A stretch of DNA of 16,516 nt from Candidatus Saccharimonadota bacterium (GTDB lineage: Bacteria > Patescibacteriota > Saccharimonadia > Saccharimonadales > Saccharimonadaceae), in assembly GCA_017515125.1 (NCBI GenBank), contig JAFWHP010000036.1, positions 1 through 16,516 of the forward strand. The letters run 5' to 3'. The position numbers and the translations under genes are program-made. The notes beneath the pieces were generated by a model. That model did no database searches. It saw nothing but the letters and a program-made list of their open reading frames with translations, and was not told where the DNA came from. Positions 1-6,452 of this stretch are shown piece after piece. Positions within the stretch are counted from its first letter, which is position 1. The number at the start of each line of letters is the position of its first letter.

Positions 1-747
1 ACCAGCTCTTACTGGGACTTTGCTGTCTATAGTGACTGTAGAATTTGGAGTAGTAGAAGAAACATCCGTAGGCATGTTAGAAACTACGTTATCATCATAG
101 ACTATACTGTAGGGGATAGCGTTTCCTATTAGTTTTACTACGAAAGAGTTTTGGTATTTACCGCTCTTAGTACTAGAGTCTATTCTAGCTCCTATGGATA
201 GATTATAGTTGTTGTCGGTACTATTTGCGGAGTCAGTAATGTCTAATATATCGCCTGTAGTAGTAGGAGCTTTTAAGAAGCTAGTATTAGTACTACATGT
301 ATCACTGGTGTTTCCTGTACAGTATTTAGAAGGAAGATAACCCCACATGTTATTATAGGCAGTAGCGTTTAGGGCTTTGAATTGTTCTTCGGTGATAGAA
401 TCCGGAATCGAACTTAGTTTCGCACTACTATCGCTAGTATTAATCAACTTATCATAATTCACTCCTGCACCATTCGGCGCCGCAATACTCAGCGTATAGC
501 CAGTCGCATTATCAGTACTCGCGCTAACCGTCGTACTTCCCGACTTATTGAAATTCCCTGTCGAAGAAGTCGGCGAGATACTAACCGTCGTCGTCGCCTT
601 ATCTATCGTTAGCGATACGCTACTCTCCGCCGCCGATACCTTACCAGAAGCGACCAACCCTAGGACTGCCACCCCGACTAAGAAAACTATTTTTGCTATT
701 ACTTTGTTTGTGAAGTTTTGCTCTAAGCCTTTCACTTCATTTCCCAT
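1..747 (-). CDS. Secreted surface protein, N-terminal part (3' end outside window)
   Basis: A reading frame runs without a stop from ATG at 747 to the window edge (249 codons), so the C-terminus is missing. Residues 1-39 look like a signal peptide or membrane anchor: a charged n-region, a hydrophobic core (IVFLVGVAVLGLVA) and a likely cleavage site after VSA. The rest is Ser/Thr/Asn-rich, as in exported wall proteins. It resembles the N-terminal domain of the FISUMP protein at 8895-10445: NATGYTLSI here versus ASHGYYLAA there, a WGY motif in both, and IGARIDSSTKSGKYQNS versus IGAKASNTQPAGTYTNT. The start is supported by AAGGAGA at 759-765 and a good promoter behind it. Codon choice changes along the gene: GCG/ACG/TCG in the first ~100 codons, then ACT/AGT/ATA, which suggests a mosaic. 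The function is unknown; adhesion or host contact is only an inference. Confidence 0.75.
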   Translation of the reverse strand, partial: MGNEVKGLEQNFTNKVIAKIVFLVGVAVLGLVASGKVSAAESSVSLTIDKATTTVSISPTSSTGNFNKSGSTTVSASTDNATGYTLSIAAPNGAGVNYDKLINTSDSSAKLSSIPDSITEEQFKALNATAYNNMWGYLPSKYCTGNTSDTCSTNTSFLKAPTTTGDILDITDSANSTDNNYNLSIGARIDSSTKSGKYQNSFVVKLIGNAIPYSIVYDDNVVSNMPTDVSSTTPNSTVTIDSKVPVRAG

Positions 748-775
748 TTTTTGACCTTTCTCCTTACTTTACTTC

Positions 776-804
776 ATTTTACCACGACCTTTTTCATAAT
801 GCAA
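776..804 (-). promoter_or_regulatory. Sigma70-type promoter of the surface protein gene
   Basis: Read on the minus strand: -35 TTGCAT (804-799), a 17-bp spacer, and an extended -10 TGGTAAAAT (box 781-776). The start codon lies at 747 with a Shine-Dalgarno at 765-759, so this leader is of normal length. Confidence 0.6.
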
Positions 805-883
805 CTATTTTTTTTGCGGTCTATTTTCACAGGCCCTGCCCTCTATCAGCCCACTCCCATAGCAGCCAACCCCGCCCATCTAA

Positions 884-982
884 TCACCCACCAAAAATCT
901 CATTTTCGTGCAAAAATCACCCACCAAAAATCTCATTTTCGTGCAAAAATCACCCACCAAAAATCTCATTTTCGTGCAAAAA
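884..982. repeat. Three perfect 33-bp tandem repeats upstream of the ATPase gene
   Basis: Three identical units (884-916, 917-949, 950-982) begin TCACCCACC, contain TCTCATTTTCGTGC and end in an A-run. There are no spacers between them, so this is not a CRISPR array. The array ends 3 bp before the -35 box of the promoter at 986-1014, the position of an upstream operator or activator-binding array. The weakly symmetrical TTTTCGTGCAAAA in each unit could be a binding site. Recent slippage expansion is an equally simple explanation for the perfect identity. Confidence 0.85.
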
Positions 983-985
983 CCC

Positions 986-1014
986 TTTACATAACAACCC
1001 AGTCACGTTATAAT
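986..1014 (+). promoter_or_regulatory. Promoter of the AAA/DUF4143 ATPase gene
   Basis: -35 TTTACA (986-991), 17-bp spacer, perfect -10 TATAAT (1009-1014). A Shine-Dalgarno AAGGAG at 1022-1027 sits 4 nt before the ATG at 1032. The sequence TTTACATAACAA at the -35 resembles TTTACACAACAA at the promoter of the next gene (2415). Confidence 0.7.
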
Positions 1015-1031
1015 TAATATTAAGGAGAATT

Positions 1032-2381
1032 ATGAAAAGAAAAATTGAACAAACCTTATTAAATTGGAAAACCAAATCCAACGGCAGGACAGCGATTTTA
1101 ATAGAAGGCGCTAGACGTACCGGCAAAAGCTATTCGGTCGAGGAATTCGCCAAACAACACTATAGAAGCTATATTCTGATTGATTTCAACGAAGCCCCAA
1201 AAGAAATCAAAGAACTTTTTGATAATAGCCTTACCGACCTCGATTCGCTTTTTCTGTATATTTCTAATTACTACCAAACAAAGTTATATGAACGCGAAAG
1301 CCTCATCATCTTAGACGAAGTACAGTTATGCCCTAGAGCAAGATCCGCCATTAAATATTTAGTCGCAAACGGTCGCTACGATTATATAGAAACCGGCTCT
1401 TTAATCTCTATAAAAGAAAATGTTAAAGACATCTTAATCCCATCCGAAGAACAAGCCATATCGATGTACCCGATGGATTTCGAAGAGTTTCTCTGGGCAC
1501 TCGGAGAAGAACAGTTATACGACTACATTAAACGCTGTTTTGAAGAAAAAAAGCCCATGGGCCAATTACTGCATCGTAAGGCTATGGAAGCCCTGCGGCT
1601 CTACGAAATCGTCGGAGGTATGCCACAAGCCGTTTCCCGATATTTAGAAACAAAAGATTTTGAAGCAGTAGATAGCGTAAAAAGAGGAATCCTATCTCTT
1701 TATCGCAATGATATTCGAAAATACGCAGGTCGATATGCAATGAAAGTAGAGCAAATTTTCGACGACATCGCCCCCCAACTCCAAAAACACGACAAAAAAT
1801 TCCAACTTTCATCTCTCGAAAAAGACGCCCGATACCGCACCTACGAAGACGCTTTTCTTTGGCTGGATGATGCGAAAATTATCAATACTTGCTACAATAC
1901 CACCGCTCCATCCATAGGTCTGAGGATGAATTTAGAAAGATCTAGTCGTAAACTCTATTTTTCCGACACCGGCCTATTGCTCTCCCAGGCCTTCGATACT
2001 CAGACGATAACCGAAGAAAACATTTATTCCAAAATCCTCTTCGACAAACTATCCTTCAACAGCGGCATGGTTATAGAAAATCTCGTCGCGCAGATGCTAC
2101 GCGCAAGCGGACACAAGCTCTTCTTTTATTCGAATCCTTCGGAAAACAGCGAAGAACGCATGGAAATAGATTTTCTCATCCAAAAACAGCGAGCCACCAG
2201 TCGTCACAATATCTCACCATTAGAAGTCAAATCAAGCAATAATTATACACTTTCTTCAATTAAAAAGTTCATCGACAAATATCAAGATGAACTCGCCTCG
2301 CCTTACGTCATACACACCAGCGATCTACAATTAAAAGAAGGAATAACCTACCTACCACTCTATATGACAATGTTCCTGTAG
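1032..2381 (+). CDS. AAA+ ATPase with DUF4143 domain
   Basis: 449 residues, the normal size for the AAA_14/DUF4143 family, which is widespread in bacteria and archaea, highly paralogous and without a settled function. The N-terminal P-loop domain has Walker A GARRTGKS (about residues 26-33), Walker B LIILDEVQ (about 91-98) and the ETGSLIS stretch typical of the family. The C-terminal DUF4143 part carries a PD-(D/E)XK nuclease-like signature: EIDFLIQ (around 376) followed by LEVKSS (around 398). The start is fixed by AAGGAG at 1022-1027. It stands alone under its own promoter, divergent from the surface protein gene. In other genomes such genes behave as accessory and are often exchanged; a role in defence or stress is only a possibility here. 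No frameshift or lost motif is visible. Confidence 0.9.
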   Translation: MKRKIEQTLLNWKTKSNGRTAILIEGARRTGKSYSVEEFAKQHYRSYILIDFNEAPKEIKELFDNSLTDLDSLFLYISNYYQTKLYERESLIILDEVQLCPRARSAIKYLVANGRYDYIETGSLISIKENVKDILIPSEEQAISMYPMDFEEFLWALGEEQLYDYIKRCFEEKKPMGQLLHRKAMEALRLYEIVGGMPQAVSRYLETKDFEAVDSVKRGILSLYRNDIRKYAGRYAMKVEQIFDDIAPQLQKHDKKFQLSSLEKDARYRTYEDAFLWLDDAKIINTCYNTTAPSIGLRMNLERSSRKLYFSDTGLLLSQAFDTQTITEENIYSKILFDKLSFNSGMVIENLVAQMLRASGHKLFFYSNPSENSEERMEIDFLIQKQRATSRHNISPLEVKSSNNYTLSSIKKFIDKYQDELASPYVIHTSDLQLKEGITYLPLYMTMFL

Positions 2382-2414
2382 GTGGCACGGTAACATAAAC
2401 CACTAGAAATACGA

Positions 2415-2445
2415 TTTACACAACAAAGCTCTAAAGTGCTATAAT
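2415..2445 (+). promoter_or_regulatory. Promoter of the flippase-xseA-xseB operon
   Basis: -35-like TTTACA (2415-2420), 19-bp spacer, extended -10 TGCTATAAT (box 2440-2445). Only 9 nt separate the -10 box from the ATG at 2455 and no Shine-Dalgarno is present, so transcription should start at or next to the start codon and give a leaderless or nearly leaderless mRNA. Confidence 0.6.
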
Positions 2446-2454
2446 ATATATAAT

Positions 2455-3507
2455 ATGGCGACTAAAAAGAATAAATGGTTTTCTTTCCGTACCGCACTCT
2501 CGATTCTGACCCTCGGTCTAGTTTTCTGGGTTATTTACGAAAACCGCGAAGGCTTCGTCGAAACCTTCCATAATCTTAATCAAGCCAATATCTTCGTTAT
2601 CTTACTCCTAGTCCCAGAGCAGCTTTTCATGTACTACGCCTGCGGCCAAATCTTCTTTACCTACCTCGAATCTAAATACCGTATTAAGTTCCAGCCCGCA
2701 GAGAAACTTAAAATCTCCACCGAATTAAACTTCGTCAATCGCGCCGTCCCTGCTGGTGCCGTAGGCGGCCTTGCCTATCTGACTTACCGCCTTAAGCCTT
2801 ATGGCGTTACTGCCGGCCAAGCCTCCTTCCTCTATATCTTCCGTTTTGCCATTACTACCGTCGTAAACTACGTCCAGGCTCTGATTGCTATCCTTATCCT
2901 CTACGCTATCGGTGGAGTTCCCGCTGAGGCGACCTGGATTATCTGGGTTTCACTTCTGATGAATGCCGGCGTCTTTCTTATCCTCGGTCTAATCATCTAC
3001 GTCGCGAGCAGTAAGCGCCGTATCGAATTCTTCGCCCATCTCGTCGAGCGTTCCATCCGCTTCCTAACCCGCCTCGTAACCTTCGGTAAAAAACGCAGCT
3101 TCTTCAAGAAAGACAAAGTCCAAGAATACTTCCTTAGCATCCACGATTGCGTCTTAATCGTTAAAAAAGACAAGCGCTCCCTCATCAAACCCACCATCTG
3201 GGGCTTCATCTACAGCCTCTGCGAAATCGGCGTCTATTGGATTGTTGCCGCCAGCCTCGGCCATCCCGAAATCCTCCCCGTCATCATGGTCGGCGAAGCT
3301 ATCGGCTCTGTCTTTGACGGTCTCATTCCGTATGGTCCGTACGAACTCGGCATGACCGGCGTCATGGGCGTCCTCCTCGGCGGCTCCGAAGAAGCTATGG
3401 CCATCTCTCTTATTACCGTCGTCATGGCGCGCGCTTTATCTCTCATGTTTACTATTGGCACTGGTTACTGGCCTTACAACCAAGCTATTCGAAAGAAGGG
3501 TTCATAA
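2455..3507 (+). CDS. Flippase-like integral membrane protein (LPG synthase TM / UPF0104 type)
   Basis: A 350-residue polytopic membrane protein. Hydrophobic segments are visible at about residues 10-26, 44-71, 120-150, 158-185, 240-262, 268-285 and 315-340. The conserved stretch NRAVPAGAVGGLAYLTYRL (about 93-111) matches the signature region of the PF03706 family (lysylphosphatidylglycerol synthase membrane region and related flippases). The cytosolic aminoacyl-transferase domain of MprF is absent, so only a lipid-flipping or lipid-handling role can be suggested and the substrate is unknown. It is the first gene of an apparent operon; xseA begins 5 nt after its stop. Codon use is rich in C-ending codons, like xseA, which fits a native gene. 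Confidence 0.8.
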   Translation: MATKKNKWFSFRTALSILTLGLVFWVIYENREGFVETFHNLNQANIFVILLLVPEQLFMYYACGQIFFTYLESKYRIKFQPAEKLKISTELNFVNRAVPAGAVGGLAYLTYRLKPYGVTAGQASFLYIFRFAITTVVNYVQALIAILILYAIGGVPAEATWIIWVSLLMNAGVFLILGLIIYVASSKRRIEFFAHLVERSIRFLTRLVTFGKKRSFFKKDKVQEYFLSIHDCVLIVKKDKRSLIKPTIWGFIYSLCEIGVYWIVAASLGHPEILPVIMVGEAIGSVFDGLIPYGPYELGMTGVMGVLLGGSEEAMAISLITVVMARALSLMFTIGTGYWPYNQAIRKKGS

Positions 3508-3512
3508 AACCT

Positions 3513-4682
3513 ATGGATGTCGATAATTCTTTAGTTTTCACTCCGACCGAGTTCGCCTCCGCCGTCAACCAGACTCTCGAATATACTTATTCTTCCGTCC
3601 TCGTTACTGGCGAAGTCGCCAGTTTCAAGACTAGCCAGGGCAAATGGGTTTTTTTCGATTTAAAAGATGCCGCCACTAGCATCTCCTGCTTCATGCCGCT
3701 CTGGACCCTCCGCATCCCTCTCGCTGATGGCATGAAAGTTACCGTCCGCGCCGTCCCAAAACTCACCAAATTCGGCAGATTCTCTCTCACCGTCTCCACC
3801 GTCAAACCCGTCGGCGAAGGTTCCCTTAAAAAAGCCTATGAATTGCTAAAAAAGAAACTTGCCTCCGAAGGCCTTTTCGACCCCGCAAAGAAACGCCCTC
3901 TCCCGCGCGATTTTTCTCAGCTCGGCGTCATCTCCTCCACCAGCGCCGCCGGCTACGCCGATTTTATCAAGATTTTAAACGCCCGGTGGGGCGGCATTAG
4001 AGTCCAAGTCGCCCATACCCAAGTCCAAGGCCAGGAAGCCCCCGACCAGATCATCCGCGCTCTTCGCTACTTCAACGAACGCGCCGAAGTCGATATTATC
4101 GCCATCCTTCGTGGCGGCGGCAGCGCCGACGATTTATCTTGCTTCAATGACGAACCGCTAGTTCGCGAAATCGCTGCCAGCCGTATCCCCATAATAACCG
4201 GTATCGGCCACGAAATCGACGAGTCCCTTTCCGACCTCGCCGCCGACCTGCGCGCTTCTACCCCCTCTAATGCTGCAGAACTTCTTACGCCCGACCGTAC
4301 CGAGGAACTACAGAAATTACGTACCGCAATGTCCCGTACCGAATCCTCTCTTCTCCAGTCCCTCGCTCGCGCCAGCGACGAAAACCGCGCCAAAGTCCTC
4401 CGTATCGCTAACGCTATTGGGACCCGCTTTATCGAACCTTCTGTGAGTTCGAACCGCGAAAAGCTCCACCGACTCGCCGATTTTCTCCAGTCCAAATTAC
4501 AAGATTCTACTACCAAGCTCCAGCATCAAATCGATCTCCTAGAGACTCTAAACCCCGAGAAAGTTCTCCATCAAGGCTACGCCATCCTCTCTGGTAAAAT
4601 CTCCCCCGGCAGTGTTGTAAAAATTACAACAAAAGACCGCGAGCTAACCGCCACTATCAACGATATAAAAGAAAGGAATTAA
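3513..4682 (+). CDS. xseA: Exodeoxyribonuclease VII large subunit
   Basis: Large subunit of exonuclease VII, which degrades single-stranded DNA from both ends with XseB in the cytoplasm. An N-terminal OB-fold domain (about residues 8-100; VTGEVASFKTSQGKWVFFDL) is followed by the catalytic domain. That domain holds GVISSTSAAGYADFIK (about 139-154), ILRGGGSADDLSCFND (about 198-213), ITGIGHEIDESLSDLAADLR and ASTPSNAAE, all landmarks of the family. A helical C-terminal region (about 260-350) and a short tail with LHQGYAILSG complete it. At 389 residues it is shorter than the E. coli protein (about 456), with reduction in the coiled-coil part, as is common in small genomes. It starts 5 nt after the flippase gene, and xseB follows 1 nt after its stop. 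Confidence 0.95.
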   Translation: MDVDNSLVFTPTEFASAVNQTLEYTYSSVLVTGEVASFKTSQGKWVFFDLKDAATSISCFMPLWTLRIPLADGMKVTVRAVPKLTKFGRFSLTVSTVKPVGEGSLKKAYELLKKKLASEGLFDPAKKRPLPRDFSQLGVISSTSAAGYADFIKILNARWGGIRVQVAHTQVQGQEAPDQIIRALRYFNERAEVDIIAILRGGGSADDLSCFNDEPLVREIAASRIPIITGIGHEIDESLSDLAADLRASTPSNAAELLTPDRTEELQKLRTAMSRTESSLLQSLARASDENRAKVLRIANAIGTRFIEPSVSSNREKLHRLADFLQSKLQDSTTKLQHQIDLLETLNPEKVLHQGYAILSGKISPGSVVKITTKDRELTATINDIKERN

Positions 4683-4683
4683 T

Positions 4684-4881
4684 ATGACCAAACAAAAAAC
4701 CTTAAATCAGAAAATCGCCGACCTCGACGAAAAAGTCGAATGGTTCTATTCCGACGATTTTAAGCTAGAAGATGCCGTCGCTCATTACAAGGCAGCTATC
4801 GCCCTCGCGAGAGAAATCGAAAACTCTCTAATAAGCCTCAAAAACGAGATAACCGTCCTCTCCGAAGATTTCTCCAAATAA
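4684..4881 (+). CDS. xseB: Exodeoxyribonuclease VII small subunit
   Basis: A 65-residue small subunit of exonuclease VII, slightly shorter than the usual 70-80. It is one helical hairpin with the family pattern LDEKVEWFYSDDFKLEDAV followed by HYKAAIALAREIE and a terminal coiled-coil stretch. It binds the C-terminal helices of XseA. The gap to xseA is 1 nt, with Shine-Dalgarno AAAGGA just before the xseA stop, which points to coupled translation. It is the last gene before the convergent terminator. Confidence 0.92.
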   Translation: MTKQKTLNQKIADLDEKVEWFYSDDFKLEDAVAHYKAAIALAREIENSLISLKNEITVLSEDFSK

Positions 4882-4898
4882 CACCGCCCACCGCACAA

Positions 4899-4923
4899 AA
4901 AATCCGCCATTACGGCGGATTTT
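4899..4923. terminator. Bidirectional terminator between xseB and rpmA
   Basis: A 10-bp perfect stem AAAATCCGCC (4899-4908) / GGCGGATTTT (4914-4923) with loop ATTAC, A-rich on the left and T-rich on the right, so it can work on both strands. It overlaps the first base of the rpmA stop codon. Confidence 0.85.
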
Positions 4924-5195
4924 TATCGAACTTCTACGCGAACCCTCGGCAACGACCTTCCTGAGAAATGCGTCTTCTTCGTTTTCACGAAAGCAACCAC
5001 TCCGTCCTTCGCTGCGTGAATCGTAAAGTTCCTAGACATATAAGTCCCTGGCCCAGCGATTTTCGTAGCACCAGTCTGGCGTACTAATACTTCGCCATTT
5101 TTTACCTTCTGCCCACCAAAACGCTTTACGCCAAGCCGCTGGCCAGCATTATTATGAACGTTTTTGGCGGTACCGCCTGCTTTTACATGTGACAT
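4923..5195 (-). CDS. rpmA: 50S ribosomal protein L27
   Basis: 90 residues with the L27 signature AGQRLGVKRFGGQKVKNGEV followed by LVRQTG. It lies near the peptidyl-transferase centre of the 50S subunit. The protein begins MSHVKAGG without the cleavable N-terminal extension found in Firmicutes L27. The C-terminus has a basic tail (FSGRSLPRVRVEVR) that is longer than in E. coli. The ATG directly follows the TAG stop of the methyltransferase gene, so it is the last cistron of the rnhA-tyrS-methyltransferase-rpmA operon. rpmA is usually next to rplU; its place here is unusual compared with most bacteria. Confidence 0.95.
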   Translation of the reverse strand: MSHVKAGGTAKNVHNNAGQRLGVKRFGGQKVKNGEVLVRQTGATKIAGPGTYMSRNFTIHAAKDGVVAFVKTKKTHFSGRSLPRVRVEVR

Positions 5196-6452
5196 CTATT
5201 TTTTCCTTAAAATTAATATATCTCTCGCGACAATCTGCCCTTCTCGACGATAAAGAAGCCCCTCGCGCGTTTTTATATCTACATTATACCCCAAATCACT
5301 TACCAAGTCAAGGATCTCCATCCTATCATATCGCCCATTCTCCATTAACCATGCTGGCGCCGCAATCGTTACCGGCGTACCGACCTTAATCTGCCCCGCC
5401 AAGTTCTTCAAAAACCCTAAAATAATCGCTGCGCATTTCTGCTTTTGTTCTTTCCGCTCCATCTCAGTTGGCATCTTCGAAAACGGCTTCCCGAGATACC
5501 CCTCGCACGCCACCGCCGTCACCGGCTTTTCCCAGTGGAAGAATCTTGCATCTGCGGTCTGAATTCTAAATAGTTCTTTTGAGGGAACTCTCGCAGGCTG
5601 CTGCCGAGAGCGTAGGAAGCCGAGCCCCGTGAAGACGGGCGCGAGGACTTCCGGTCCCGAAGAAGAACTATTTAGAATCCAGACCAAGTTACATCGACTA
5701 TACTCCACCATTCTTTCGCTTATATCCGTCCCATACGCTCGGTAACCCATAAGTAGCGCTTCCTGCAGGACCACTCCAGTTCCACAAAACGGATCTAGTA
5801 CCGTCGAGCCTGGTTTTAAAGGTCCACAAAGATTAATGAGAATCTGTGCCAACTTCGGCGGCAACATCCCAACAAAAGCATCCCTTGCCGGCCTCGCTTG
5901 ATCCCTCCGACTATAAGCATCTATATCCTGCACTCCAATCGTCCTGAACCACCCCTCATCTGTCCGTATTAGCTCCACCTTCCGCGGGTTTTTGCCAGAC
6001 AATCCATTATGCAGTGACGTCGCCGTCGAAAGCGCTGCCTCGTTATTTGGCACAACCCTCACACTCCGCCCATGCCGCACTAAAATCTTTTTTAGCTTTA
6101 GCGCCTCCTGCTCAGCGGTCTTTCTCGATCCCTTAGCTGCATAATCACTCACTCCAAGCGTAATTTTCCCCTCCGGTAATCCCATCAGATATTCCAACGG
6201 TTTGACTTCCAATTCGATAGCGAGCTTCAGCGTCCCACCCAAGCGATCAATGTCAAGCTGCCGCGTTTCGACGGGTGACGTCGCTTGGGGGACCCCCGCC
6301 GAGCGCGGTCGCGAGGTGGGGGAAGATGCGACGGCAGGACCCGTCGAAACTCTCGCCAAACTACCATTTATTCGACGGACAGTTACGCCAAGCGCCTCCA
6401 GCTCCGCTATCGATATCTCTGGTTGCCTACCAAGTACCGCTAAATATTTCAT
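5196..6452 (-). CDS. TRM11/UPF0020-like SAM-dependent RNA methyltransferase, interrupted by two in-frame palindromic elements
   Basis: 418 residues. The C-terminal Rossmann domain has SAM motif I DPFCGTGVVLQEALLMGYRA (220-239) and TDIS (242-245), as in guanosine-N2 tRNA methyltransferases of the Trm11/TrmG10 group. The motif IV position usually reads DPPY; here it is CEGYLG (316-321), so target and activity are uncertain. Two stretches look foreign. Residues ~38-60 (starting GPAVASSP) are encoded by a 72-bp palindromic element that also occurs in tyrS. Residues ~259-292, between NLVWILN and ELFRIQT, are encoded by an 84-bp element. Both are rich in Ser/Pro/Arg and likely form loops, one in the N-terminal domain and one inside the catalytic domain. 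The ATG overlaps the tyrS stop (ATGA) and rpmA starts right after its stop. RNA rather than DNA methylation is inferred from motif I and from the translation genes around it. Confidence 0.8.
   Translation of the reverse strand: MKYLAVLGRQPEISIAELEALGVTVRRINGSLARVSTGPAVASSPTSRPRSAGVPQATSPVETRQLDIDRLGGTLKLAIELEVKPLEYLMGLPEGKITLGVSDYAAKGSRKTAEQEALKLKKILVRHGRSVRVVPNNEAALSTATSLHNGLSGKNPRKVELIRTDEGWFRTIGVQDIDAYSRRDQARPARDAFVGMLPPKLAQILINLCGPLKPGSTVLDPFCGTGVVLQEALLMGYRAYGTDISERMVEYSRCNLVWILNSSSSGPEVLAPVFTGLGFLRSRQQPARVPSKELFRIQTADARFFHWEKPVTAVACEGYLGKPFSKMPTEMERKEQKQKCAAIILGFLKNLAGQIKVGTPVTIAAPAWLMENGRYDRMEILDLVSDLGYNVDIKTREGLLYRREGQIVARDILILRKK
5556..5685 (-). repeat. Palindromic element B, in frame in the methyltransferase gene
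   Basis: An 84-bp GC-rich segment (5579-5662) lies between inverted arms: ATTCTAAATAGTTCTT (5563-5578) and its exact reverse complement (5663-5678). After one mismatch the arms extend outward by GGTCTG (5556-5561 region) / CAGACC (5680-5685), giving 22 of 23 paired positions. The interior can fold into at least two hairpins on the sense strand: GGAAG/CTTCC enclosing CCCGT/ACGGG, and CTCTCG/CGAGAG. These are closed by a further GGGA/TCCC pairing, so a multi-branched structure is possible. The insert is 28 codons and keeps the frame. Arms and insert are translated. The sequence is unlike element A. Confidence 0.8.
6265..6350 (-). repeat. Palindromic element A, copy 1 (in the methyltransferase gene)
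   Basis: The 72-bp core (6272-6343) is identical to copy 2 in tyrS (7357-7428). With flanks it makes a perfect 12-bp outer stem, GTTTCGACGGGT (6265-6276) / 6339-6350. Next come an asymmetric internal loop, an inner stem CGTCGC (6279-6284) / GCGACG (6328-6333), and a distal CCCCC/GGGGG stem (6293-6297 / 6318-6322). The outer GTTTCGA is specific to this locus and absent from the other copies. In the sense direction it reads GGGTCCTGCCG ... CGTCACCC. It is translated in frame as GPAVASSP ... QATSP. Confidence 0.88.

Noticed and set aside
884..982. CRISPR-like array of 33-bp repeats
   Set aside because: The units are directly adjacent with no spacers, and no cas gene is present.
751..1017. 88-codon plus-strand ORF containing an 11-residue repeat
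   Set aside because: It overlaps the minus-strand promoter and only translates the 33-bp tandem repeat; no ribosome binding site and no family resemblance.
4067..4516. 149-codon minus-strand ORF
   Set aside because: It is a shadow of xseA, whose frame shows all family motifs.
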